From Gemmatimonadota bacterium (GTDB lineage Bacteria; Gemmatimonadota; Gemmatimonadetes; Gemmatimonadales; Gemmatimonadaceae), in NCBI GenBank assembly GCA_016704465.1, contig JADJAD010000001.1:124001-188000 (forward strand): a DNA stretch of 64,000 nt, written 5' to 3'. A program made the translations under genes and the position numbers. Position 1 is the first letter of the stretch. Every line of letters starts with the position of its first letter. Below are positions 25,154-32,783 of this stretch, in pieces. The notes below the pieces were generated by a model. That model made no database searches, was not told the DNA's origin, and saw only the letters and a list, made by a program, of their open reading frames with translations.

Positions 25154-25230
25154 CGGATCCTTGGGTTGGAGTGGAACTGATGCAGTCTACTGGGACTGTA
25201 CGAAGTACGCAGGGGGTGGGGGGCTGGTGT

Positions 25231-25272
25231 TGGGGGACGGGGGACGGGGGACGGGGGACGGGGGACGGGAGA
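25231..25272 (+). repeat. Heptad repeat (GGGGGAC)n, copy c
   Basis: Five to six tandem GGGGGAC heptads with a final GGGAG in the divergent region between the sortilin-like gene (-) and the small barrel gene (+). In the sortilin-like mRNA sense it reads as (GTCCCCC)n in the 5' leader. Confidence 0.82.
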
Positions 25273-25351
25273 TGACGCGCGTGGGCGCCGTTGTGCGCAA
25301 TGGTGGGTGCGCGAAGCCGCATTGCCCCTCTCCCTCGCCCCAGGAGTTCCC

Positions 25352-25906
25352 ATGACCGCCGTCGTCCGTCGCGCTACGCTGCTCGTCGCCCTCTCGGCCG
25401 CCCTCCCCGTGTTCGCGCACGCTCAGGGGACGGGCACGACCTCGCACTTCAAAGTCGGATATACCGACATCGGCCCAACGATCGGGCTCGGCGGTATCGG
25501 CGATGCTGGTATCGCCTTCGGCGGGCGCTTCGAGCGAGGCATCAAGGCCCTCCCCGACCTGGGCAATGGGGTGCTGGGCATCGAGGCGAGCGCCGACATC
25601 TGGACCTACAACAACCGGTTCGTCGGCACCGACTACGACTTCCGCTACGTCAACGTCGGGGTCACGGCCAACTACCACTTCGAGGTCAAGGGAAATCCGA
25701 AGGTCGATCCCTTCCTCGGGCTCGGGCTGGGCAACAGCAGCGTCAGTACCGACTTCGCCGGCGACTATTCGAGCGGCATCTATTTCATCGGGCGCGCCGG
25801 CGTCCGGTATTTCTACCGGCCGCGCCTGGCGCTGTACGCCGACGCGGGGGCCGGGGCCTCCACCCTCAACGTGGGGGTCACGTTCGGGCTCGGTGGCGGC
25901 AAGTAG
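25352..25906 (+). CDS. Small outer-membrane beta-barrel protein
   Basis: 184 aa. Signal peptide (RRATLLVALSAALPVFAHAQ). The rest alternates polar and hydrophobic residues in eight apparent strands (SHFKVGYTDIGPTIGLGG, GNGVLGIEASADIWTY, YDFRYVNVGVTANYHFEV, VDPFLGLGLGNSSV, IYFIGRAGVRYFYR, RLALYADAGAGAS, TLNVGVTFGLGGGK), the pattern of an OmpA/OmpX-type eight-stranded barrel. No Cys and no recognised ligand motif. ATG 25352 is chosen because AGGAG lies 5 bases before it; the longer open frame from 25307 would bury the signal peptide. Function unknown, perhaps structural or adhesion. Confidence 0.82.
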   Translation: MTAVVRRATLLVALSAALPVFAHAQGTGTTSHFKVGYTDIGPTIGLGGIGDAGIAFGGRFERGIKALPDLGNGVLGIEASADIWTYNNRFVGTDYDFRYVNVGVTANYHFEVKGNPKVDPFLGLGLGNSSVSTDFAGDYSSGIYFIGRAGVRYFYRPRLALYADAGAGASTLNVGVTFGLGGGK

Positions 25907-25912
25907 CCACCG

Positions 25913-25977
25913 GGATGTAGCCAGCCGGGCATGTAGCCACCCGGGCATGTAGCCACCCGGGCATGTAGCCACCCGGG
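25913..25977 (+). repeat. 16-bp tandem repeat downstream of barrel gene
   Basis: Three perfect copies and one diverged copy of GGGCATGTAGCCACCC starting right after the barrel gene stop; the first unit resembles the 3' end of the gene itself (AAGTAGCCACC). Each unit carries ATGTAG, a start codon directly followed by a stop, and CCCGGG at the junctions. Confidence 0.85.
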
Positions 25978-25981
25978 CCGG

Positions 25982-26005
25982 AGCCCGCGCCCTACTGCGC
26001 GGGCT
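25982..26005. terminator. Hairpin overlapping the kinase stop codon
   Basis: AGCCCGCGC (25982-25990) pairs with GCGCGGGCT (25997-26005), loop CCTACT, followed by TTT on the + strand. It would end the barrel-gene transcript; it includes the last codons and the stop of the convergent kinase gene. Confidence 0.65.
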
Positions 26006-28655
26006 TTGGCAGGTACTGCTCCCGTTCCGCGCGATATCGCGTCGCCGTCGCCGCGTCACCTAACGAGTCGAAGGCGATCGACAGGTCGAGCCGAGCCGCC
26101 TGCAGGAAGCTGACGTCGGGGCTGGCGATCTTCGCCACGATGGCGTAGCCACGCTCCGTCTCCGGGACGGCCGCCCGAAAGCGCCCACTGCGCAACAGAC
26201 AGCGCCCCAGCTTGATGTAGCCGATGCCGGTGTTGAGGTGCTCGGGGCCCTGCGTCGCGATGTAGTGCGCGAGCGCCTGGCGATACAGCGGCTCGGCGCG
26301 GCGGAAGTCCTGCCGGTAGAGGTACGTGTCGGCCAGGTTGGCGGTCGCCACCCCGGTGCGATAGCTGCTCCCGGGATAGGCCTGCTGGTAGATCGACAAC
26401 ACCCGCTGGAAGGCCACTTCTGCCTCGTCGTAGCGCGACTCGCGAATGGCCAGGCTCCCCAACTCGTTCAGCGTGTTGGCGACATTCGGATGCGACGCGC
26501 CGAAGACGCGCTCACGAATGGCCAGCGACTGCTCAAACGCCTGCTTCGCTTCGGGCAGGCGGTTCTGCAGCAGCAGGGCGCGTCCGACGTACACCAGGTT
26601 GCCCGCCGTCTTGTAGTGCTCCTCGCCGTGGAACGCGACCGTCCGGGCGAGCGCGTCGCGAAAGTACTGCTCGGCCTCGGGATAGTTGCCGCGTTCCTGT
26701 TCGGTGGCGCCCAGGTTCATCAAGTCCTCGGCGACGCGCGGATGCCGATCGCCGAAGATCCGGCGCGTCATCGCCAGCACCTCGAGGTTGAGCGTGTCGG
26801 CGTGGTCGTAATCACCGGCATAGAAGCGGGCGCTGGCGAGTTCGCCCAGTGCGTCGAGCAGTTCGGTCGACTCGCTGCCTCGAGCGCGCAGCGTGGCGAC
26901 GACGGAGTCGAGGACGGCGATGGCCGGCGCGTACTCCCCGCGCTCGGTGAGGGAGCGCCCCCGGGCGACGCGCGCATCGGCGGCGGCCATCGCCTGTCCC
27001 GGCATACGCTCGAGCGCACTGATCCCCTCGCGCAAGAGTGTGTCGGCTTCGTCGAACCGGGCCTGGTCGGTGCGCAGGTCACCCAGCGCCACGGCGGCCC
27101 GCGCCGCTTCCACGCTCCCGGGGCCGGCCAGGCGTCGCCATTGCGCCCGCCCCGTCTGCAGCAGCGAGTCGGCCTGGTCCAGGTCACCTAACTGGCGATA
27201 GATATTCCCCAGGGTCTGGTACAAGTCGGCCTGCACGGCCGGTTCGCGGTCCAGGGCGCGCGCCTCGGCGACGCCGCTCTGCAGGAGCGTCACCACGCGC
27301 AGCGAGTCAGCCGGTCCGGCGCCCTCGTCCCCGCCCTGGAACAGCCGCGTCATGAAGCCCTGGATGCGCTGTGCCCGCACCGACTCGAGCAGCGCCCGGT
27401 CGCGTGCCTGCGACAGGCGCACGGTATAGAAGGTCACGAGCGCGACGATCGCGACCAGGGCCGCGCTGCTCGCCGTGACCGCACGGCGGTTGCGTCGCAC
27501 GAAGGTCGCGGCCCGGTAGCCCAGCGTGTCGGGACGGGCATCCAGCGGCTCGCGGGCGAGGAAGTGGTCGAGGTCGCGGATGAGGGCGTCGGCCGAGCGG
27601 TAGCGTCGGGCCGGGTCGGCGTGCATGGCCGTCAGGCACAAGACGTCGAGATCGGCCCATTCGGCACGGCTGGCCTGCAGGTGGTCGCGCGGCGAGCCGT
27701 CGCGCGCGCGGGCGGCGCGTACCGACGGTCGGACCGGCTCCCCCTTCAGGATCATCGCCTCGGCCTCGCCCGGGGTGCGATTGGAGAGGTCGAACGGCAG
27801 CTCCCCTGCCACCAGTTCGTAGAGCAGCACCCCTAACGAGTAGATGTCCGTCCGCACCCCGACCGGCTCGCCACGCACCTGTTCGGGGGCCGCATACGCC
27901 GGCGTCATCAGTCGCAGGCCGGTTCGCGTCACGTCGGCCGTGGCGCCGCCCTGGTCGAGCTGCTTGGCGATGCCGAAGTCGAGCAGCTTCACCGTGCCGT
28001 CGCTGCGCACCAGGATGTTCGATGGCTTGAGGTCGCGGTGGATGACCAGGTGCTGGTGGGCGTGCAGCACGGCCTCGCAGACGGCGCGCACCAGCGTTAG
28101 GCGGTCGCGCAGCGGCAGGCCACGCTGTCGGCAATAGTCGTCCAGCGCCTCGCCCTCGACGTACTCCATGGCGATCCATGGCATGCCGTCGGCCAGGGTC
28201 CCCGCGTCGAACAGGTGGGCGATGGACGGGTGGTGGAGCTGGGCCAGCGTGCGCTGCTCGGCGAGGAACCGCTCGCGACGCGCCGGGGAGAGCCAGGCGT
28301 CACGCAGGACCTTGATCGCCGCCACGCTGGAGAGGTCGTCACGGACGGCGCGGTACACCACCCCCATCCCCCCCTCGCCGATGAGGTCCGTGAGGCGGTA
28401 GGGGCCGAACGTCCCGGCGGGAAGCGGGGCCGAGCGGGCATCGGGGAGCAGCGCATGCGCCACCCGGGACACGTCGCCGTCCAGCAGGGGCGAGGGCTCG
28501 CGGTCGCCGGCCAGGAGCGACTCCACTTCAATGCGGAGCGCGGCGTCGTCGCCGCATTCGGCATCGAGCAGCGCACGCTGCCCGTCGGGCGACAGGTCGG
28601 CCGCGCGATGAAACAGGTCCTGGATGCGCGCCCAGCGCGCCGGATCCGGGCTCAC
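25992..28655 (-). CDS. Ser/Thr protein kinase with TPR repeats
   Basis: 887 aa from the GTG at 28655. This start is chosen because relatives begin with the helix found here (SPDPARWARIQDLFHRAADL), because GGGGAG precedes it, and because it overlaps the stop of a small ORF (GTGA). Residues 1-80 form the helical N-domain typical of kinases linked to TIGR02999 sigma factors; kinase domain about 84-370 with GEGGMG (93-98), Lys115, HRDLKPSN (206-213), DFG (226-228); a membrane helix near 392-412; then about 450 residues of TPR repeats (for example DLYQTLGNIYRQLGDLDQAD, ANTLNELGSLAIRESRYDEA) placed outside the cytoplasm as a probable protein-binding sensor. Kinase residues are complete. Confidence 0.92.
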   Translation of the reverse strand: MSPDPARWARIQDLFHRAADLSPDGQRALLDAECGDDAALRIEVESLLAGDREPSPLLDGDVSRVAHALLPDARSAPLPAGTFGPYRLTDLIGEGGMGVVYRAVRDDLSSVAAIKVLRDAWLSPARRERFLAEQRTLAQLHHPSIAHLFDAGTLADGMPWIAMEYVEGEALDDYCRQRGLPLRDRLTLVRAVCEAVLHAHQHLVIHRDLKPSNILVRSDGTVKLLDFGIAKQLDQGGATADVTRTGLRLMTPAYAAPEQVRGEPVGVRTDIYSLGVLLYELVAGELPFDLSNRTPGEAEAMILKGEPVRPSVRAARARDGSPRDHLQASRAEWADLDVLCLTAMHADPARRYRSADALIRDLDHFLAREPLDARPDTLGYRAATFVRRNRRAVTASSAALVAIVALVTFYTVRLSQARDRALLESVRAQRIQGFMTRLFQGGDEGAGPADSLRVVTLLQSGVAEARALDREPAVQADLYQTLGNIYRQLGDLDQADSLLQTGRAQWRRLAGPGSVEAARAAVALGDLRTDQARFDEADTLLREGISALERMPGQAMAAADARVARGRSLTERGEYAPAIAVLDSVVATLRARGSESTELLDALGELASARFYAGDYDHADTLNLEVLAMTRRIFGDRHPRVAEDLMNLGATEQERGNYPEAEQYFRDALARTVAFHGEEHYKTAGNLVYVGRALLLQNRLPEAKQAFEQSLAIRERVFGASHPNVANTLNELGSLAIRESRYDEAEVAFQRVLSIYQQAYPGSSYRTGVATANLADTYLYRQDFRRAEPLYRQALAHYIATQGPEHLNTGIGYIKLGRCLLRSGRFRAAVPETERGYAIVAKIASPDVSFLQAARLDLSIAFDSLGDAATATRYRAEREQYLPKPAQ

Positions 28656-28828
28656 TGGCTCCCCGCGAGGGGCGCTCTGAATGGATGCACCGCGACCGCC
28701 GGGGTGCGGACGGGAGTCATCCGTGGCACCACGACGCGCGTGGCGATCGAGGCGTGCGATTGATCCCATTCCAGTACGACGTCGGCGGCCCGTTCCAGTG
28801 CACCGGGCAACGTCTCCCGCTCGCTCAT
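28652..28828 (-). CDS. Small 58-aa protein coupled to the TPR kinase
   Basis: An ORF of 58 codons whose TGA overlaps the kinase GTG (GTGA at 28655-28652). GGAG lies 6 bases before its ATG. The sequence starts MSERETLPGALERAADVVLE, an amphipathic acidic helix, and ends in a Pro/Val/Arg-rich tail (VVVPRMTPVRTPAVAVH). No membrane segment and no family recognised. The overlap, the ribosome binding site and the close spacing are the only support; it could be a translated leader that couples kinase production, or a small regulator of the kinase. Confidence 0.5.
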   Translation of the reverse strand: MSERETLPGALERAADVVLEWDQSHASIATRVVVPRMTPVRTPAVAVHPFRAPLAGSQ

Positions 28829-29172
28829 CAGCAGCTCCGGGCTCGTCCGTAGAAGGGGTGATACCTGTCAGGCCAATCTGGCGAACGCTACCGCCGAACG
28901 CACTACCCGTTCAGGGCTCTACCGGCTGGCGGACAGACGCCGCGCGTTCGGCTGCCGCGTGGCTGCCTGGCAGCGCCTGAGTTCCAAACCGTCGCAGCCG
29001 AGGCACACGGAGACCCATGAGTCACGACGCGTTCATCATACGTTCATGTTTGAGGCCAAACCGTCGGCGAACCGGGATCGGCGCGTGACACGAACGCCCG
29101 GCTAAGCGTGACCTGCGAACGCGACCCTTGTGAGGACCGAACGTCGCTCCCTTCCTCTCTGGAGTCACTGTA
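28829..29172. other. 344-bp divergent intergenic region, kinase operon / PhoX-like gene
   Basis: No gene seen. It is a little less GC-rich around 29030-29055, where CGTTCAT occurs twice 11 bp apart. On the minus strand TATGAT (29040-29035) could be a -10 box for the kinase operon, but no convincing -35 partner is at the right distance. A GGAG 11 bases before the ATG at 29173 may serve the PhoX-like gene. Confidence 0.35.
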
Positions 29173-30492
29173 ATGCTGCGACTTGCTCCGCGTTTACGAA
29201 TCACGGTACCTCTCCTCGCCATCGGCCTTGGCGCCTGTTCCGACGTCGCCGACCGCGCCGTCGCGCCCACGATCGCCGGCAACGCCGCGTCCGGCGCCTT
29301 CGCCGCCTTCACGCCGCTCCCCGGATCTGCCGCCTGCGTCGCTCCGCCCGCAGCACACGCCGACTTCGCCACGTACCAGCCGCTGATCGTCAGTGGCAAC
29401 CTCACGCAGCGCATCATTCTCGACCAGATCACGGACTTCACGCCGGTGGCCGGAAGCGGCGGCGACCTTCCCGACATGTTGACCCAGAACGAGACCGGAC
29501 CCGACGCCTTCCGCTACATCTATCACACGCACGAGGTCGGATCGAACGGGGCGCTGACCGTGACCGACATGACGACCGGAATCACGACGGTCGCCGCTCA
29601 GCAGCAGCATTACGAGGCACTGGACGGCATCGTCTGGACGCCGTGGGGAACAGTGCTCTTCGCGGAGGAGCGCAGCGTCGCGACGTTCCGGGATCCGCAG
29701 GTGCCGGACGCGGTCGGTGGGCTGCTGTACGAGTATGACCCGGCCACGGGGCAGACCGTACCGCGCCCTGCGTTCGGCGCGCGCTCGCACGAGGGGCTGC
29801 GCTTCGACTCGCACGGGGCGCTCTACGGCATCTCCGAGTCGACGCTTGGCGTGAACGGCTCCGGCGCCATCTTCAAGTTCGTTCCTGACGTGGCGGGCGA
29901 CCTGTCCGCCGGCCAGCTCTACGGGCTCCAGGTCAAGGATCCCTCGCGGACCGGGCGTGCGCGCTGGGTGGCCCTCGATCGCGACGCCGTGCAGGTCAAC
30001 TCAGACGCCGAGGCGATCGCCAAGGGCGCGACGGGGTGGGGACGCCCCGAGGACATCGAGGTCATCCCCAACGTGCCAATGGGCGGGCGTCGCCAGGACG
30101 TCATGTACGTGACCTCGACCTCCGAGAACCTCGTCCTGCGCCTTGTCCTCGATGGCGCTGAGGCGACGGTGAGCAACTTCCTCAAGGAAGGGGTGAACGT
30201 CTTCGGGCTCAACAACCCGGACAACCTGGAGCTGGACGAGGTGGGCAATCTCTATGTCGTGGAAGACAACGGCCCCAGCGACGTCTGGCTCGTCCGCACC
30301 GGCGGGGGGCAACTCTCGCAGGCGACGTCGGCCGGCCGGTGGATCTCCCTCGCTGACTGCTCGGCGGAGCTGAGCGGGCTGTACTTCGACCGCACGGACT
30401 CGCGGCGTGCCTGGGTGCACGTGCAGCATGCGGGTGGAGCGCTGAGCAACGACCTGATGCTCGAGATCACCAAGCCACGGCTTACGCAGTAG
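29173..30492 (+). CDS. PhoX-like (DUF839) secreted lipoprotein
   Basis: 439 aa. N-terminal signal with lipobox LGAC (Cys22), so probably anchored in the envelope. The body has the six-bladed propeller signature of the PhoX/DUF839 family: IVWTPWGTVLFAEE, HEGLRFDSHGALYGISE, WGRPEDIEVIP, GLNNPDNLELDEVGNLYVVEDN, and SGLYFDRTDSRRAWVHVQHAG. PhoX proteins are Ca/Fe-dependent alkaline phosphatases; this one is shorter than classical PhoX and I cannot verify all metal ligands, so phosphatase activity is a family inference. It sits between a TPR kinase and a TIGR02999 sigma factor, a place where such genes would not normally interrupt. A 15-bp stem terminator follows. Confidence 0.85.
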   Translation: MLRLAPRLRITVPLLAIGLGACSDVADRAVAPTIAGNAASGAFAAFTPLPGSAACVAPPAAHADFATYQPLIVSGNLTQRIILDQITDFTPVAGSGGDLPDMLTQNETGPDAFRYIYHTHEVGSNGALTVTDMTTGITTVAAQQQHYEALDGIVWTPWGTVLFAEERSVATFRDPQVPDAVGGLLYEYDPATGQTVPRPAFGARSHEGLRFDSHGALYGISESTLGVNGSGAIFKFVPDVAGDLSAGQLYGLQVKDPSRTGRARWVALDRDAVQVNSDAEAIAKGATGWGRPEDIEVIPNVPMGGRRQDVMYVTSTSENLVLRLVLDGAEATVSNFLKEGVNVFGLNNPDNLELDEVGNLYVVEDNGPSDVWLVRTGGGQLSQATSAGRWISLADCSAELSGLYFDRTDSRRAWVHVQHAGGALSNDLMLEITKPRLTQ

Positions 30493-30510
30493 TAGCCGCT
30501 GGAGGACCTG

Positions 30511-30545
30511 CGAGCGGGGGCGTCGACAAACGACGCCCCCGCTCG
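30511..30545. terminator. 15-bp stem hairpin between convergent genes
   Basis: CGAGCGGGGGCGTCG (30511-30525), loop ACAAA, and its perfect complement (30531-30545), placed between the PhoX-like stop and the sigma-factor stop. No U-run, so likely bidirectional and structure-driven. Confidence 0.7.
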
Positions 30546-30577
30546 TCGTCCCGGACTTCGGCGATCGGCGACTCGCC

Positions 30578-31156
30578 CTAACGAGTCCGGTGCAGCTCCG
30601 ACGCGAGCCACGCGCGCGCCGAGCGCCAATCGCGGACGATCGTCGCCTCCGAGACCTCGAGCAGCTCGGCGGTCTCCTTGAGGTCCAATCCACCGAAGAA
30701 GCGCGCCTCGACCATCGTGGCCTGACGCGGGCTGAGTCGAGCCAGCTCCTCGAGCGCCTCGTCGAGCGCCAGCAGCTCGTCGGCCGCCGTGGACGTCTCG
30801 CCCATGGAGTCCTCGAACGTCACGAACGGCACGCCGCCGCCGCGCTTGTCGGCCTGCCGGCGTCGCGCGGCCTCGATGAGCACCTGCCGCATGGCGCGGG
30901 CGGCGATGCGCTTGAAGTGCAGCCGCGAGGTCCGCGCCACGTGCGGCGAGTCGGCCAGCTTCATCCACGCCTCGTTGACGAGGGCGGTCGGCGAAAGCGT
31001 GGCGCTGGGGTCGCCCTGACGGACCGAGGCGGCGAGTCGGCGCAGTTCCTCGTACGCGTCGCTGAACAGCGCGTCGAGCACTCGGCGATCGTCCGCTTCA
31101 CCGTGCGCGGGAGGCGGATCGGGCACGGGGGTCGGGTCGTTCGCGCGTTCGCTCAT
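30578..31156 (-). CDS. ECF-like sigma factor, TIGR02999 family
   Basis: 192 aa. Region 2: LFSDAYEELRRLAASVRQGD, LSPTALVNEAWMKLAD, RLHFKRIAARAMRQVLIEAARRR; region 4: LARLSPRQATMVEARFFGGLDLKETAELLEVSEATIVRDWRSARAWL. These are the marks of the planctomycete/gemmatimonad TIGR02999 group, normally encoded next to a Ser/Thr kinase with TPR or WD40 repeats and lacking an anti-sigma factor. The matching kinase is 2 kb away on the same strand (28655), with a PhoX-like gene in between on the other strand. The stop codon TAG lies within a CCTAAC word. Confidence 0.92.
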   Translation of the reverse strand: MSERANDPTPVPDPPPAHGEADDRRVLDALFSDAYEELRRLAASVRQGDPSATLSPTALVNEAWMKLADSPHVARTSRLHFKRIAARAMRQVLIEAARRRQADKRGGGVPFVTFEDSMGETSTAADELLALDEALEELARLSPRQATMVEARFFGGLDLKETAELLEVSEATIVRDWRSARAWLASELHRTR

Positions 31157-31444
31157 GACGGCAGATGACGGGCGCAGCGCACGGGTGGGTGAGGCAGGGA
31201 GGTCGACTGAGCAGGCGCGTGAGGGACGATCGGGACGCCACGCCCTGATCGCGAAGCCTGATCAGGCTCTGTTAAAGTCGTGTCCGCCTGCGGTCGGCGC
31301 CAGTAGTCACCATCTCGCACCTCGTCATCGACACCGGTCGCCGGCGTCGCGCGTTCGGTGGCCGTCGGCTGGACGGGGTGCGGTGACGGCCGTAGCGTGC
31401 GAGGGCAGGCGAGCACTCCGTGGCTACCCCCATCGCCGACGCCC
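31157..31444. promoter_or_regulatory. 288-bp divergent region with 14-bp palindrome
   Basis: Separates the sigma-factor gene (-) from the SIR2-like gene (+). It contains the perfect palindrome AGCCTGATCAGGCT (31255-31268), preceded by a half-copy CCTGATCG (31244-31251), and next to the least GC-rich patch (GTTAAAG, 31271). I see no gene in it. Confidence 0.4.
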
Positions 31445-32587
31445 ATGGCGCTCCCCATCCTCACCCGCGACGACTTCATCGCCACCCTGCGTGCCGGGCT
31501 GGCCCGGGGTAGGGCGCGCCCGTACACGGACTTCTCGCTCGCGCCGCTCGCCGCCGAGCCGGCGCGATTCGCCCTCGTCGTAGGGGCTGGATTCAGCGCG
31601 GGCGTGGTACCGATGGTGCACGAACTGCTCACGCGCACCATCGGCGACTACTACTTCCCCGACCAGGACCAGTCGTCGGTCGAGCGACCCGACGACGTGC
31701 GATCGTCCGACTCCGCCGCCTTCTGGCAGGAGTTCAACCAGGCCGCCGTCCGCATCGGCGAGGTGGCGCTGCCGCTGGATCACGCCGGCCATCCGCAATC
31801 ACCCGGCGAGGCCTACCAGCGCCTGTTCGCCTATCGCGTGGTGAGCGCGATGTTCGGCGGCCCGGGTGCGCCGGTCACTCGTGGCGAGCACTTCCTGCGT
31901 GGCTTCCTGCGATACCTGCTGGAGCCGGGCTCTCAGGCTGGACACGGCTCCACCGGGCGCAGCGCGCTCAACGACGCGCACCTGTATCTCGCGGCGCTGC
32001 TCGAGGCACAGCAGTCGGCGCACGGCTGGCCGCTTGCCCCGTTCTGCCGCACCATCTTCACCACCAACTTCGACACGTTGCTGCCGACGGCGTTGCAGGT
32101 GATGCAGCTGCAAGCACGCATCACGGATCGTCCGGAGCGGGGGATCGACGCCGAGGATCTGCAGGCACCTGAAGGGCCGGTGCACCTGGTGTACACGCAT
32201 GGCAGCATCCTGCGGTACAATCCGGCGAGCGCCACGACGGAGCTGGACGAGCTGGCCGCGCGCAACGTGGACGTCCTGTACGACTACCTGCGTGCGCGGG
32301 ACGTGCTGGTCGTGGGGTATGGCGGCTGGGGCGACAGCCTGATGGCGGCGCTTTCGCGAGGTGGCGATGCGGGGCGCGTCGTGTACTGGTGCGGCGTGGG
32401 CGATGCACCGCCGGCGAGCGCGTCTACGCTCGCCGAACAGCGCGGTGGCGGTGTCTGCTACATACCGCTAGGGCGAGCGGGAAGCGACGGCCTCATGCGC
32501 GCCCTGTACGTGGGGCTGGTGGCGGACGAGGGGCGCGTCGATCCCGCGGAGCGCTACCGCCGCTGGCAGGAGCTCGCGCGTCGGTGA
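31445..32587 (+). CDS. SIR2-like domain protein (candidate NADase)
   Basis: 380 aa, soluble. The Rossmann-type SIR2-like (SIR2_2) motifs appear in order: FALVVGAGFSAG (43-54; GAGxS binds NAD), IFTTNFDTLLP (about 200; TNxD), HLVYTHGS (His of the active site), and VLVVGYGGWGD (about 290; GYG..D). It lacks the zinc-finger cysteines of true sirtuin deacetylases. Proteins of this type in bacterial defence systems (Thoeris ThsA, DSR, SIR2-HerA) destroy NAD when triggered. Here it stands alone with no partner gene, no extra sensor domain beyond the N-terminal about 40 and C-terminal about 50 residues, and a housekeeping-type neighbourhood. ATG 31445 is the first start giving the conserved fold; no ribosome binding site seen. 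Defence role is inference. Confidence 0.8.
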   Translation: MALPILTRDDFIATLRAGLARGRARPYTDFSLAPLAAEPARFALVVGAGFSAGVVPMVHELLTRTIGDYYFPDQDQSSVERPDDVRSSDSAAFWQEFNQAAVRIGEVALPLDHAGHPQSPGEAYQRLFAYRVVSAMFGGPGAPVTRGEHFLRGFLRYLLEPGSQAGHGSTGRSALNDAHLYLAALLEAQQSAHGWPLAPFCRTIFTTNFDTLLPTALQVMQLQARITDRPERGIDAEDLQAPEGPVHLVYTHGSILRYNPASATTELDELAARNVDVLYDYLRARDVLVVGYGGWGDSLMAALSRGGDAGRVVYWCGVGDAPPASASTLAEQRGGGVCYIPLGRAGSDGLMRALYVGLVADEGRVDPAERYRRWQELARR

Positions 32588-32722
32588 ACCTTCGGCCGTG
32601 AAGGGCGGCCGTGAAGGGCGTGCCAGGCGAGCCGGACGACCTAAGGGCAGACGGTGGTAACGTTGGAGGGGCTGCGGAAGTACTAACGCTCCGCTGATCC
32701 TCGCGGTGCGCCGGAACGACAA

Positions 32723-32752
32723 AGCGGGCGGATCGGTGTCGATCCGCCCGCT
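32723..32752 (-). terminator. Intrinsic terminator of outer-membrane protein gene
   Basis: AGCGGGCGGATCG (32723-32735) pairs perfectly with its complement (32740-32752) around GTGT. Read on the minus strand it is followed by TTTGTCGTT, so it fits a Rho-independent terminator 31 bp past the stop at 32784. The remainder of the 196-bp gap shows nothing. Confidence 0.8.
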
Positions 32753-32783
32753 CGACGCGCGGCGTGACGCCGCCGGATACCAT

